In this document: positions 51,585 through 60,970 of the stretch, piece after piece
Numbering within the stretch: the first letter of the stretch is position 1
How the letters are laid out: the number at the start of each line of letters is the position of its first letter
DNA from: WLXB01 sp040221475
Lineage (GTDB): Bacteria > Pseudomonadota > Alphaproteobacteria > Rhodospirillales > Rhodospirillaceae
Reading direction: 5' to 3'
Assembly: GCA_040221475.1 (NCBI GenBank)
Contig: JAVKEJ010000060.1
Coordinates: forward strand, 62,001-126,000
DNA length: 64,000 bases
The notes under the pieces: generated by a model
The model's input: only the letters and a program-made list of their open reading frames with translations
Databases searched by the model: none
What the model was told of the DNA's origin: nothing
Position numbers and translations under genes: made by a program

Positions 51585-54097
51585 AACTGCTCCAGAAGGC
51601 GTCGTAAATATTGACGTTCCTCTTGAGGCCGCAACCGCTGACCGGCCCGCCGCCGTATCTCGTCTAATATTTCACGTGATCTTTGGGAGAGTCCCCGGGT
51701 ATCTGGCTGCGTGGGGAGTTCTAGATCATCTTCCTGATCGGGGCCAAGATTTTGGCCGAGGGCTCCAAAGGGCTGACCACCTTGACCAGGGAGCGGAATC
51801 AGACCAGCTAAACCCTGTTCAGCTAAGGCTTGCATCATCTGTTGAGCGGCGCTCTGCATGCCCGACTGAAGGTTGGCCAGAGCCTGGGCCTGGGCATCTG
51901 AGGCTTGCCGCCAAGATTCTTCGCGCAAAGCAGATTCCGCGCTCCGCATCGAAGAGTCTGCATCTCCTAACTCGCCGGGCACTTGGCCTGTCATTTCGGC
52001 CATACGCCCCATAAGGTCTCCTAAACGCTGCCGCAGGTTGTCTTGCTCCTTGGCGGCACCTTCACCTGATTCTGCCCTGCTGGGGTCGGATTGAGCCGTT
52101 TCACCCTCTTCCCTCTGTTGCTCGGACTGAGGTTGGCTTTGGGGTGTGTCAGATGAGTCTTCCTGGCTCTGCTGCAATGCGCGTTGGCGTGCTTGCTCAA
52201 AGGATGAATTGAGCATCTCGGATTGCTCTTCCGTGATCTGCTTTAGCTCTTCCATCATCTGACGTGCCGCTTCCAGGTCGGGATTGGTCATGGGTGACAG
52301 CGCAGCATTTCGCAAAGTTTCGAGCATATTGCGCAAATCAGTCAGCATCTCTTTTGCGGCTTCTTCTGCGCCCAATTGTGAGAGTTCACGCAACTGTTCC
52401 ATCATTTGCGCGAGGTCTTCCGATCCCATTGTTTGTAATTCACCCTGGTCGCTCAGGGGAAAACTGCCTTCTGGCATTTTTTCAGCCAGAGCCTGATAGT
52501 ACTCGACCAAAGCGCGTTGGAGCCGTTCTATAAGGCGACTTATTTCTTCTGGAGATGCGCCATTCTCAATGGCTTCGCTCAGGGCCTCTTCAGCAGCATC
52601 CAGAGCTTGTTCTGCGACCGCCATGGCACCATCTTCCATACGGATTGCGGCTTGCCACATTAGATCGATGACGCCGTCTAATACGTCTGTTGCATCTTGG
52701 AGGTTGAGGCGGTTTTTGGCACTGGCCATTGCCAAATGGGCAATGACATCTCCCCCATATCCTTCAGGAACCTCCATCAATCGGCTCAAGGCTCGCGCTG
52801 CCATGCGCGCGGTTGAGGGATCGTTGATGAGGTCTTTGCGGTACTGAATAATTGTAGCGGCTACCAGGTGCGAGAACGTCCTCTCCGGCAGACGAAACTC
52901 TACCGTGTCACTAACACCAGTTTGTCCTGCGGCATCTGTTGCCGTAAGCGCGAGGTTCACAGTTTCGCCTGCCCACGGGTGCGCCGTTAGGTCGTGAAAA
53001 GAGAGGTGGTTCACTTCTGTTGTTGAGAGCGGGGGAACTGAAATGGAAAAACCTGTCGCCCAGTTTTTTGCGTAAGCGCGTGTCTCAAGCGGTCGCTCTA
53101 TACGACCGTTGACGGAGGCAACGCCATAGTCGTCTTGGGCTGCATAGCGGATACTGAGACGGGAACGACCGGTTTCCTGTGGCGTTTCTGTAATTGAGAT
53201 TGTTGGGTGTGCATCTTCTATGGGATTTAAATCCCATGACGCGAGCGTTTTACCTGATTGTTTGACATCCAAGCGTTCGCCGCTAGGTAACGGGCCTTCA
53301 TACCGCAGGCTGGAGTCATCCATTGAGAGCAACTCGACGACTGTGTCTTCAACGACCAATCGCGTCGGGCGTTTGGTTCCCGTCACAACGGCCAGGGCAG
53401 TGGTGCCGACTGGCACGGTGATGGCCGTGGCTGAAGCTTTTTCCATCGCCGGATCAAGTAGGATTGGCGGCCGGTTCGTATATGCAGGAGGAGTCAACCA
53501 AACCTTGACATCCACAGGTCCGGTATCTGAGGCAAGTGCTGGATTTAGCGCACGGATAAAACGTGGCGCGATATCGTCTCGCGCTGAGATGACTCCAACA
53601 ACACATAAGATCACGACAATGCTGCGCAGGGCGTAGTGGTCTCGTAACGCAAAGACCGAACGTGGGAAAGGTGCTTTTAAACGCTCAATCAAAGGACGCA
53701 TGCGCAACCGGTGCGCCATCCAAAGCCGGTTCTGGCTGCGGCCAGCTTTGTAGCTGAGGTTGTCGTCCCACGCCGTCAGTGGGCGATGATCAACACCAGA
53801 CGAGCTTTCAAGAGCGTGACGCGCCTCTAACGCCGTTGGCCAGGAAAATTTTGAAAGTCCAATATAACCTGACCATAAAATTGCGCTGGTGGCGGCCACC
53901 AAAACAAGGCCATGAGCGATACTCGGGAGCAGGGGGAGGAGATCAAACAAGCCGACGGCGATAAATATGCCGATGACGAAGACAGGAACACAGAGGGCTG
54001 CGCTGAGGCGTTCTATCAGCAGGCTCATGCGTGCCAATGATAGACGCCGACTGATCAGCCGCCGCAGTTGCAGTAATTGTTTCCAATCTTGGGTCAT
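51581..54097 (-). CDS. TIGR02302-family (DUF4175) membrane protein
   Basis: 838 residues. Three hydrophobic segments in the first 180 residues (FVIGIFIAVGLFDLLPLLP, VLVAATSAILWSGYIGL and one near residue 150), then a large periplasmic domain with TISITETPQETGRSRLSIRY, and a C-terminal helical, Gln/Glu-rich, coiled-coil-like region (MMEELKQITEEQSEMLNSS). This is the TIGR02302 layout, an alphaproteobacterial family of unknown function usually beside lysA and argH, as here. Its stop overlaps the convergent zinc-ribbon gene. Confidence 0.9.
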   Translation of the reverse strand: MTQDWKQLLQLRRLISRRLSLARMSLLIERLSAALCVPVFVIGIFIAVGLFDLLPLLPSIAHGLVLVAATSAILWSGYIGLSKFSWPTALEARHALESSSGVDHRPLTAWDDNLSYKAGRSQNRLWMAHRLRMRPLIERLKAPFPRSVFALRDHYALRSIVVILCVVGVISARDDIAPRFIRALNPALASDTGPVDVKVWLTPPAYTNRPPILLDPAMEKASATAITVPVGTTALAVVTGTKRPTRLVVEDTVVELLSMDDSSLRYEGPLPSGERLDVKQSGKTLASWDLNPIEDAHPTISITETPQETGRSRLSIRYAAQDDYGVASVNGRIERPLETRAYAKNWATGFSISVPPLSTTEVNHLSFHDLTAHPWAGETVNLALTATDAAGQTGVSDTVEFRLPERTFSHLVAATIIQYRKDLINDPSTARMAARALSRLMEVPEGYGGDVIAHLAMASAKNRLNLQDATDVLDGVIDLMWQAAIRMEDGAMAVAEQALDAAEEALSEAIENGASPEEISRLIERLQRALVEYYQALAEKMPEGSFPLSDQGELQTMGSEDLAQMMEQLRELSQLGAEEAAKEMLTDLRNMLETLRNAALSPMTNPDLEAARQMMEELKQITEEQSEMLNSSFEQARQRALQQSQEDSSDTPQSQPQSEQQREEGETAQSDPSRAESGEGAAKEQDNLRQRLGDLMGRMAEMTGQVPGELGDADSSMRSAESALREESWRQASDAQAQALANLQSGMQSAAQQMMQALAEQGLAGLIPLPGQGGQPFGALGQNLGPDQEDDLELPTQPDTRGLSQRSREILDEIRRRAGQRLRPQEERQYLRRLLEQF

Positions 54098-54151
54098 GCG
54101 CCAGTGTAGGCCCGAGCCGACCGACGGTTCAATTCCCAGGTGGCATTAAAC

Positions 54152-55429
54152 TCAGGAATTCTCCGTTGCCCAGTCCGGGAGACTCTCCAAAGCCCAGAGG
54201 TCTTCGACGGGCGGACGGCGGCGGACCACCGCAAACTCTGCCTCTTTGACCAGCACTTCGGGAACAAGAGGCCTGGCATTATAGGTCGATGACATGACAG
54301 CGCCATATGCGCCAGCAGCCGTGAAGGCGATGAGGTCCCCTTCGTTTGGCAGCGATAAACGAGTGTCGCGGACGAATCGGTCTCCAGTTTCACAGATTGG
54401 CCCTACAATATCCATATTAGTAACAGGGGCTCCCGCCGATGGTTCAGTGACCGGCAGAACATCATGATGGGCATCGTACATGGCTGGTCGTATGAGGTCG
54501 TTCATGGCGGCGTCAACAATCACAAATTCTTTGGTTTCGCCGTGCTTAAGGTAAATGACTTTGGTAACCAGAATACCTGCGTTTGCTGCAATCACCCGAC
54601 CGGGCTCGAATAGAATTTTACACCCCAAATCCCCAACGGTCCGGCGCACCACTTGGCCGTATTCTTCCGGGCTGGGGGGGGTGTCGTTGTCTCGCTTGTA
54701 AGGAACGCCAAGGCCGCCGCCCAGATCGACCGTGCGGATATCAATGCCCAGGTCCCGTAAATTCGTGACCAAGCCCGCGACTTTTGCAAACGCTGCCTCG
54801 AAGGGGGCGAGGTTTGTGATTTGTGAGCCAATATGGACCGCAACACCGCGGACATCGAGGCCGGGGAGGTCATTGGCAATGGCATAAAGTTTCGGTGCAT
54901 CTTCCCAGGCAACACCAAACTTGTCTTCTTTTCGACCGGTTGAAATTTTGTCGTGGGTTTCTGCGTGAATGTCAGGATTAACCCGCAAGGCGATTGGTGT
55001 CCGCTTTCCCAATGCAAACGAGATGGTGTTGAGGTGGTTCAGTTCTGATTCTGATTCCACGTTAATTTGGCCAACGCCATTCTCGACAGCAAAGGCCAAC
55101 TCTTCTTTTGTTTTGCCAACGCCGGAGAACACAATTTTTTCTGCGGGGATACCGGCGGCGAGGGCACGCTTAAATTCACCGCCAGAGACCACATCACAGC
55201 CTGCTCCAAGATCACCGAGCAATTTCAAAACAGCAAGATTGCCATTCGCTTTTGCGGAAAAACACACCATGGTGTCCAGTCCCTTAAGGGCATCGGTAAA
55301 GACACGATAATGGCGGGTAAGCGTTGCTGACGAGTAACAGTAAAACGGTGTGCCGACCGAAGCCGCTATATCAGGTATCGCGACGCCTTCTGCATGAAGG
55401 ATACCGCCGCGATATTGGAAATGGTGCAT
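54152..55429 (-). CDS. lysA: Diaminopimelate decarboxylase
   Basis: 425 residues. PLP-dependent fold III: the lysine lies in CFSAKANGNLAVLKLL, the phosphate-binding loop in VDLGGGLGVPY, and EPGRVIAANAGILVTKV plus CETGDRF (active-site Cys) come near the C terminus with AYGAVMSSTYNARP. Converts meso-diaminopimelate to lysine. Downstream of lptM by 18 bp. Confidence 0.96.
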   Translation of the reverse strand: MHHFQYRGGILHAEGVAIPDIAASVGTPFYCYSSATLTRHYRVFTDALKGLDTMVCFSAKANGNLAVLKLLGDLGAGCDVVSGGEFKRALAAGIPAEKIVFSGVGKTKEELAFAVENGVGQINVESESELNHLNTISFALGKRTPIALRVNPDIHAETHDKISTGRKEDKFGVAWEDAPKLYAIANDLPGLDVRGVAVHIGSQITNLAPFEAAFAKVAGLVTNLRDLGIDIRTVDLGGGLGVPYKRDNDTPPSPEEYGQVVRRTVGDLGCKILFEPGRVIAANAGILVTKVIYLKHGETKEFVIVDAAMNDLIRPAMYDAHHDVLPVTEPSAGAPVTNMDIVGPICETGDRFVRDTRLSLPNEGDLIAFTAAGAYGAVMSSTYNARPLVPEVLVKEAEFAVVRRRPPVEDLWALESLPDWATENS

Positions 55430-55447
55430 ATGTTCTAGCCTAGCTGC

Positions 55448-55588
55448 TTACTGGCGCGGATATTGCTTCGGATACTCCGAATCTGGCGGGGGTGTGAGAG
55501 CGCTTTTCTTTCCACAGGCCGATAGTCCCACCGTGCAGAGGATGAGCACAATCGCGGTTAAGAGCGCTGACCAATTAAAGCGAGTCAT
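55448..55588 (-). CDS. lptM: LptM-like small lipoprotein
   Basis: 46 residues, easily missed. A basic start and hydrophobic helix (SALLTAIVLILCTVGLSACG) end in a lipobox LSAC with Cys25, followed by GKKSALTPPPDSEYPKQYP. The CGKKGxLxxPP pattern after the lipobox is that of LptM/YifL, which assists assembly of the LptD outer-membrane translocon. In E. coli the gene also sits beside the lysine pathway gene dapF. The start overlaps the argH stop by 4 bp, and lysA follows, so argH-lptM-lysA form one operon. Confidence 0.85.
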   Translation of the reverse strand: MTRFNWSALLTAIVLILCTVGLSACGKKSALTPPPDSEYPKQYPRQ

Positions 55589-56979
55589 TTTACCTCTCCT
55601 GTCAGGAAACGCGTTCTGGCGTTCTCAATTTGTGCTTTGACGTTAACGGGACTCGTGCCGCCGTAACTTGTGCGACTGTTGACCGATGATTCTACGGATA
55701 AAATCCCAAGCGCATCTGCTGTCAGCCGTTCATCAACGGCAGCCAAATCCTCTGCCGTGAGGTCTTCCAGGTCACATTGTTTCGTCTCAGCGACTTTTAC
55801 GACTTCACCAGCAATGTGGTGTGAGTCTCTGAAAGCAACGCCTTTCTCTCTGACCAACCAATCGGCAAGGTCTGTTGCGGTTGTATATCCGGCTCCTGCG
55901 GCCAGCCGCATTGCGTCTTTGTGGACGCGTATATCACCGATCATGCCTGTGGTGGCAGCGACACAAAGTTCCAAAGTATCGAATGTGTCGAAAACGGGTT
56001 CTTTATCTTCCTGCATATCTTTCGAGTAGGTCAGCGGCAGCCCTTTGACGACCATTAGTAGGCCGTTCATGGCGCCAACCACGCGCCCGACTTTGCCGCG
56101 TACCAACTCCGCCGCATCCGGATTACGTTTTTGCGGCATCATTGAGCTGCCAGTCGAGAAAGCATCCGTAAAGGACACAAATCTGAACTGTGCACTCGCC
56201 CAGATCACCAGTTCTTCAGCCAGTCGCGAAAGGTGGACCGACAGGATCGACGCTGCAGACAGAAATTCCAGGGCGAAGTCTCTGTCTGAAACAGCGTCCA
56301 GAGAGTTAGCCATGGGGCGTGCAAAATCAAGATCTTTAGCCGTGCGCTCTCTATCAAGCGGAAACGACGTTCCCGCCAGCGCGCCAGCGCCAAGCGGACA
56401 CTCGTTCAGCCGCGTTCTGGCATCCTGAAAGCGTCCCCGGTCGCGGCCAATCATCTCAACATAGGCCAGCAAATGATGCCCAAAGGTGACGGGCTGGGCG
56501 GCTTGAAGGTGCGTAAAACCAGGCATGATCGTACCCGCATGGGCTTCTGCTTTGTCAATGAGAGCCGCCTGAAGGGCTTTTAGCTGATCATCTAAGGTGT
56601 CGATGGCTGCCCGAACCCAAAGCCTGAAATCTGTCGCAACTTGGTCATTTCTGGAGCGCGCTGTATGCAGACGCCCGGCTGGCTCACCTATCAGTTGGCT
56701 CAGTCGAGCTTCGATATTCATGTGAATGTCTTCTAAGGAGCGCTTGAACGTGAAGCTTCCGTCGCTTATGTCTTTTTCAATCTTCAGAAGTCCATCCATA
56801 ATGGCGTTGCCATCTTCTTTGGACAGGATGCCTTGGGCGACCAGCATGGCGCAGTGCGCCCGGGAGCCCCTGATGTCTTGCTTGGCAAGGCGCTGATCGA
56901 AGTCGATCGACGCATTAATTGCTTCCATTATGTCGGACGGACCGCCGGAGAACCGACCGCCCCAAATCTGGCTGGTCAT
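55585..56979 (-). CDS. argH: Argininosuccinate lyase
   Basis: 464 residues, standard length. The fumarase/aspartase superfamily signature GSSMMPQKRNPDAAELVRGK is intact, as are the N-terminal WGGRFSGGPSDIMEAINASI and HTARSRNDQVATDFRLW. It releases arginine and fumarate from argininosuccinate. AGAGGTG precedes the ATG. It heads the minus-strand operon with lptM and lysA and is divergent from tlpA by 43 bp. Confidence 0.97.
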   Translation of the reverse strand: MTSQIWGGRFSGGPSDIMEAINASIDFDQRLAKQDIRGSRAHCAMLVAQGILSKEDGNAIMDGLLKIEKDISDGSFTFKRSLEDIHMNIEARLSQLIGEPAGRLHTARSRNDQVATDFRLWVRAAIDTLDDQLKALQAALIDKAEAHAGTIMPGFTHLQAAQPVTFGHHLLAYVEMIGRDRGRFQDARTRLNECPLGAGALAGTSFPLDRERTAKDLDFARPMANSLDAVSDRDFALEFLSAASILSVHLSRLAEELVIWASAQFRFVSFTDAFSTGSSMMPQKRNPDAAELVRGKVGRVVGAMNGLLMVVKGLPLTYSKDMQEDKEPVFDTFDTLELCVAATTGMIGDIRVHKDAMRLAAGAGYTTATDLADWLVREKGVAFRDSHHIAGEVVKVAETKQCDLEDLTAEDLAAVDERLTADALGILSVESSVNSRTSYGGTSPVNVKAQIENARTRFLTGEVK

Positions 56980-57022
56980 GAGTCACCTCTTGCCATATGT
57001 GGCAGTTTAGAAGGACGAGTAA

Positions 57023-57586
57023 ATGCCGAAGGTTTCTAAAGTTTCGGTGCACAGCATCGCCGCACTTGCGCTAATGGCGGTGCTTACCATCGTGTCTGCG
57101 CCTATGTCCAGAGCCGCAGAGTCGGGAATCGACAAGCTAAAATGGCATGAGGAGCCGCTGGCCGCCCCTGAGACCGCTTTTCAAGACGGCAATGGCACAG
57201 ATATTCGTCTCTCAGATTTCGCTGGGAAGCTGTTGGTCGTGAATTTATGGGCGACCTGGTGCGCGCCCTGTATTCGTGAAATGCCCACGCTTGATGCTTT
57301 AGAAGCCGACTTGGGTGGTGATGGGTTTCATGTGATTGCCTTATCCCAGGACCGTGAGGGCGCGCGTGTTGCTCAGCCATTTATTGAAAAAAACGGTTGG
57401 TTTAACTTGGATCTTTATGTGTCTGATGGCAGCACTTTTGCTCGTGAAGCTAAGGTCCGGGGATTGCCAACCACCCTTATTATTGGATCGGACGGCCGCG
57501 AAGTTGCCAGATTAGAAGGAACGGCTGAATGGGATGCTCCTGAGTTTAGAGATCTGTTTGCCCAAATGATAAGCCCAAAAGACTAG
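57023..57586 (+). CDS. TlpA-like periplasmic thiol-disulfide oxidoreductase
   Basis: 187 residues. A signal peptide (IAALALMAVLTIVSAPMSRA) precedes a thioredoxin fold with WATWCAPCIREMPTLDALE and the cis-proline loop VRGLPTTLIIG. TlpA/ResA proteins reduce periplasmic thiols, for example during cytochrome c maturation or copper-site assembly. AAGGACG precedes the ATG. Its stop and that of the convergent PAP2 gene share a CTAG palindrome. Confidence 0.92.
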   Translation: MPKVSKVSVHSIAALALMAVLTIVSAPMSRAAESGIDKLKWHEEPLAAPETAFQDGNGTDIRLSDFAGKLLVVNLWATWCAPCIREMPTLDALEADLGGDGFHVIALSQDREGARVAQPFIEKNGWFNLDLYVSDGSTFAREAKVRGLPTTLIIGSDGREVARLEGTAEWDAPEFRDLFAQMISPKD

Positions 57587-58263
57587 TGCTGATTTAACTG
57601 AACCGACTGACCATTTCGTTCAAACCAACGCCGCAGCAACATAGCGACCGCTACGCTGATAAACGCACTCATAATAACATCGCTAACAAAATGTACGGCG
57701 GTTAAAAAGCGACTCATGCTGACGGTAAGGGCGACTGTTACGTAAGCAACCGTGTAACGCGGAGTCAGAAAAGACAAGGCGACCATGGCAGACCAGATGG
57801 ATTGCGCATGGCCCGATGGAAAGCTGGCCATTTTCAGAGCAACCCCAAATGGCTCAAACCCGAAGACATTGTCATTAAACAAGTAGCGTGGCCGATACCG
57901 CCCAGTAATGAGCTTTAGGGCGTTAATCACGATTGCTGCGGTTGCCATTGAAATGATCATAAAGCCCCACGATCTGGCATGCCTCTTGAGTGTTAAAGCG
58001 GTTTCGGCGTTTTTGGCTCTGCGAGCTAAGACGAGACAGGCCGCTAAACCAATCAAAGCGATGCCAAACCAGATTGCACTGTTGGCGGCTTCAGTGACGT
58101 CACCCATGAGCTTGTGGATGCTTCTGTCTAATTGCTCTTCAAAGTACCACGCTAAGGGCTTGTCCCAAAAGAGGATGAAAGGCAGCGACACTGCCGTGAC
58201 CCACAAAAACCAGAATCCCAGGCGTTTCAGGTCAGGGGATAAAAGTTTAAGTGCTGAATTCAT
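57583..58263 (-). CDS. PAP2-family phosphatase
   Basis: 226 residues with about five membrane helices. PAP2 motifs in order: KLITGRYRPRY (motif 1, K-x6-RP), ASFPSGHAQS (motif 2) and SRFLTAVHFVSDV (motif 3, SR-x5-H-x3-D). These enzymes dephosphorylate lipid phosphates such as undecaprenyl pyrophosphate or lipid A. The start overlaps the upstream transferase stop by one base, so the two are coupled and likely act on the same lipids. Confidence 0.9.
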   Translation of the reverse strand: MNSALKLLSPDLKRLGFWFLWVTAVSLPFILFWDKPLAWYFEEQLDRSIHKLMGDVTEAANSAIWFGIALIGLAACLVLARRAKNAETALTLKRHARSWGFMIISMATAAIVINALKLITGRYRPRYLFNDNVFGFEPFGVALKMASFPSGHAQSIWSAMVALSFLTPRYTVAYVTVALTVSMSRFLTAVHFVSDVIMSAFISVAVAMLLRRWFERNGQSVQLNQH

Positions 58264-59891
58264 TACGGTACTGCTAAACCGGTGCTGCGAATAATTAAAA
58301 GCGTTTCTGATCTGCCTTTTGAATAGTTGTAGCCAGCTATGCTGTCTAGGGGAACAAGCTCTCTTTGATTCGCGAATAAAGCTTCGGTCATCAGGTCGCG
58401 TTGAGAGTTTGAAATGACGGCTAGGGCATCTGGCATGTTTGTCAGTTGATCAGCCGCACTGTCGACGCGAGTAATGATTGTGTTGGTGCCAAGCAAAAAT
58501 ACAGCCGAAGGCTCTTGAAATTGTGTCAGCACGACAGGGGTTTGGCTGCTGTGGCGGTGCTGTGCAATCACCGTTGCAAGGCGCGGACTTAAAGCCAGGT
58601 CAGTCAAGTTGGGTAGAATGCCACCCAACAACATAGCGCTGGAGACAATTGCTGTAACGGGCACAAGAAGAAGCTTATCGGCTTTATGACTCCATAAGAC
58701 ATATAGAATGCTCAGCAGGCATGCTGCGAAGACGACTGTAATGGTGATGGAGCCTGTATAGGTCGCTGACGCCCATAGGGTGCCGCCAACCAGGAGGACC
58801 GTCACAATCGTCCAGAGTACAGCTCCCCAGCGCGCTGCCTTGGCCGTGCTGTTGGATATTGCTCCAGCGGTGGCCAGGGCCAAGGCGGGTACGATGGGCA
58901 AGATGTAATGCGGGAGCTTGGTCGGCACCAATTCAAACATGAGCCAAGTGGCCCCAGCCCAGGCGAGGGCAAAACGGATTGCCGGTGTATGACGTTGCTG
59001 CCACGCCAAAACCAATCCAGGAAGAATGATCAAGGATGCGGGCCAAAGCGTTATGGGCGACAAAAGTAAATGCGTGCCTGGGAATGCGCCGTGCCCTTCT
59101 GAAGGGCTAATGAGCTTCGGGAAAAAGTCTTCAGCTAAGGATGTTAGGATAACGTTCCCATCTCCACTCATTGACGCGGCAATTGTCCACGGCAGAATGA
59201 ATGCTATCGCGAACAAAAGACCAATTAGTGGACGTGTAATGCGGAGCCACCTGAAATTTTTATCAGCTGCGGACAACGCCAAGGCTGTGGCTAGCACAAT
59301 CGCTACGATCACTGGACCTTTAATCAGCACCCCCCCGCCGATGCCGCCCCAGAGCAAAAAGAAGGCGCTTATTCTTGGTCTGCATACAGGTGTCGCCAGA
59401 TAAAATTGTGCCAGACCCATGTGTGCGAGGACAACTGTGAGCAGAAGGGTGGCGTCTGTCTTGGCGAGATGCGCTTCAACGATCGTGAGTAAAGTGCAAG
59501 CGGTTAGGCTGGCTGCGATCAGTCCGGCCCGTCTTCCATGAGCACCATTAAAGAGTTTGCATCCGAGCAAGAATACACAGATCACGGCTAACCAATACGA
59601 GATGACAGACGGGACTCGGTACATCCATGCCGTGTTTAGTTGTTCCTCAGAAAGCAACTTCACCGATGCATATTGTAACCAGTGAATGCCCACTGGTTTT
59701 TTAGTGCGAGGCTCGTCCTGAAAACGGATGTTGACCATGTCGCCGGTTTCCAACATCTGCTTCGTTGCCTGCATAAAGCGGGCTTCGTCTCTGTCAGTCG
59801 GAGGCAAAGTGGAAATGCCTGGTAGAGACAAAGCCAAGCACAGCGCTGTCAGCAGAATATAAGGCCGGATACCTAACGTTAAGTCATGCAC
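58263..59891 (-). CDS. ArnT-like membrane glycosyltransferase
   Basis: 542 residues from the GTG at 59891. The frame also has an ATG at 59948, but that codon lies inside the terminator hairpin of the gene upstream, so it is rejected. About 12 hydrophobic helices. The periplasmic loop PPTDRDEARFMQATKQML is the DE-containing catalytic loop of GT39/GT83 enzymes such as ArnT, followed by RFQDEPRTKKPVGIHWLQY. ArnT-like enzymes transfer sugars from polyprenyl phosphate to lipid A or other carriers. Coupled to a PAP2 gene. Confidence 0.85.
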   Translation of the reverse strand: MHDLTLGIRPYILLTALCLALSLPGISTLPPTDRDEARFMQATKQMLETGDMVNIRFQDEPRTKKPVGIHWLQYASVKLLSEEQLNTAWMYRVPSVISYWLAVICVFLLGCKLFNGAHGRRAGLIAASLTACTLLTIVEAHLAKTDATLLLTVVLAHMGLAQFYLATPVCRPRISAFFLLWGGIGGGVLIKGPVIVAIVLATALALSAADKNFRWLRITRPLIGLLFAIAFILPWTIAASMSGDGNVILTSLAEDFFPKLISPSEGHGAFPGTHLLLSPITLWPASLIILPGLVLAWQQRHTPAIRFALAWAGATWLMFELVPTKLPHYILPIVPALALATAGAISNSTAKAARWGAVLWTIVTVLLVGGTLWASATYTGSITITVVFAACLLSILYVLWSHKADKLLLVPVTAIVSSAMLLGGILPNLTDLALSPRLATVIAQHRHSSQTPVVLTQFQEPSAVFLLGTNTIITRVDSAADQLTNMPDALAVISNSQRDLMTEALFANQRELVPLDSIAGYNYSKGRSETLLIIRSTGLAVP

Positions 59892-59936
59892 AGGATGTCT
59901 GTATCCCCTAGCTAAAAATATCAGTCCAAAAACAAG

Positions 59937-59964
59937 AACGGCCTCCATTGCAGTGGAGGCCGTT
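59937..59964 (-). terminator. Terminator between hbd and the ArnT-like gene
   Basis: AACGGCCTCCA and TGGAGGCCGTT form a perfect 11-bp stem with a 6-base loop. Read on the minus strand, the stem is followed by CTTGTTTTTGG, a T-rich tail. It lies 39 bases after the hydroxybutyryl-CoA dehydrogenase stop. Confidence 0.88.
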
Positions 59965-60002
59965 CATAGTAAGCATCTACGCTTAGTTATGCTGCATTTG
60001 AA

Positions 60003-60944
60003 TTAGCGGGTTGGCACAGGCTCGTCGCCGGAATAATCGTAGAAGCCTTTGCCGGATTTACGGCCCAGCCAGCCTGCTTCGACGTATTTTACCAGAAGCG
60101 GGCAGGGGCGGTATTTGGAGTCAGCCAGCCCTTCATACAGTACAGACATAATCGACAGGCAGGTGTCGAGGCCAATAAAGTCAGCCAATTCCAATGGGCC
60201 CATCGGATGGTTGGCCCCGAGCTTCATAGCTGTGTCAATGGCTGATACGGACCCAACACCCTCATACAAGGTGTAAATTCCTTCGTTAATCATCGGGATA
60301 AGAATGCGGTTAACGATAAAGGCCGGGAAGTCTTCAGATGAAACAGTCTGTTTGCCCAGTCTCTCTGCTACTCCGCGCACTGTTGAGAAGGTGTCTTCTG
60401 CCGTTGCAATGCCGCGAATAAGTTCGACCAGTTTCATTACTGGAACCGGGTTCATGAAGTGAAGGCCCATGAACCGTTCTGGACGGTCCGTTCCTGCGCC
60501 GAGTCTTGTGATTGAAATTGAAGAGGTGTTGGAGCAAAGGATTGCATCACTTTTCAAGATCGGACAGATGTCTTTAAAAATTTTGTGTTTAACGTCTTCA
60601 CGCTCTGTCGCGGCTTCGATGACCAGATCAGCATCGGCCATGAACTCCAGTGCAGTCCCCGTCGTAATTTTGGCCAGCGCATCTTTTTTGGCTTCTTCAG
60701 TGACGCGACCTTTTGCTACTTGCCGGGAAATATTATTATCTATGCCCGACAGCGCATTCTTAAGTTGGTCTTCGCTGATATCAAAGACTTTAACATTGTA
60801 CCCAGCCAGTGCACTGACGTGTGCAATGCCGCTTCCCATTTGGCCAGCACCGATAATGCCAATGGTTTTGATTTCGTAATCAGATTTGGACACTCTGCTT
60901 TCATCCTTTCTGGCCTGCGAAGCACGGCCGCTATCATCGTTCAT
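60003..60944 (-). CDS. 3-hydroxybutyryl-CoA dehydrogenase
   Basis: 313 residues. The NAD-binding motif IGIIGAGQMGSGIAHVSALA begins near residue 28, and the catalytic region shows FMGLHFMNPVPVMKLVELIR with the His, then EDFPAFIVNRILIPMINEGI. It interconverts 3-hydroxybutyryl-CoA and acetoacetyl-CoA. The first 20 residues are an extension; AAGGA eight bases before the ATG at 60944 supports this start, though a GTG 17 codons later is possible. Follows etfA by 26 bp, so it is probably in the etf operon. Confidence 0.92.
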   Translation of the reverse strand: MNDDSGRASQARKDESRVSKSDYEIKTIGIIGAGQMGSGIAHVSALAGYNVKVFDISEDQLKNALSGIDNNISRQVAKGRVTEEAKKDALAKITTGTALEFMADADLVIEAATEREDVKHKIFKDICPILKSDAILCSNTSSISITRLGAGTDRPERFMGLHFMNPVPVMKLVELIRGIATAEDTFSTVRGVAERLGKQTVSSEDFPAFIVNRILIPMINEGIYTLYEGVGSVSAIDTAMKLGANHPMGPLELADFIGLDTCLSIMSVLYEGLADSKYRPCPLLVKYVEAGWLGRKSGKGFYDYSGDEPVPTR

Positions 60945-60970
60945 CTTGTTTTCCTTCAGGGGAGCTTAAA

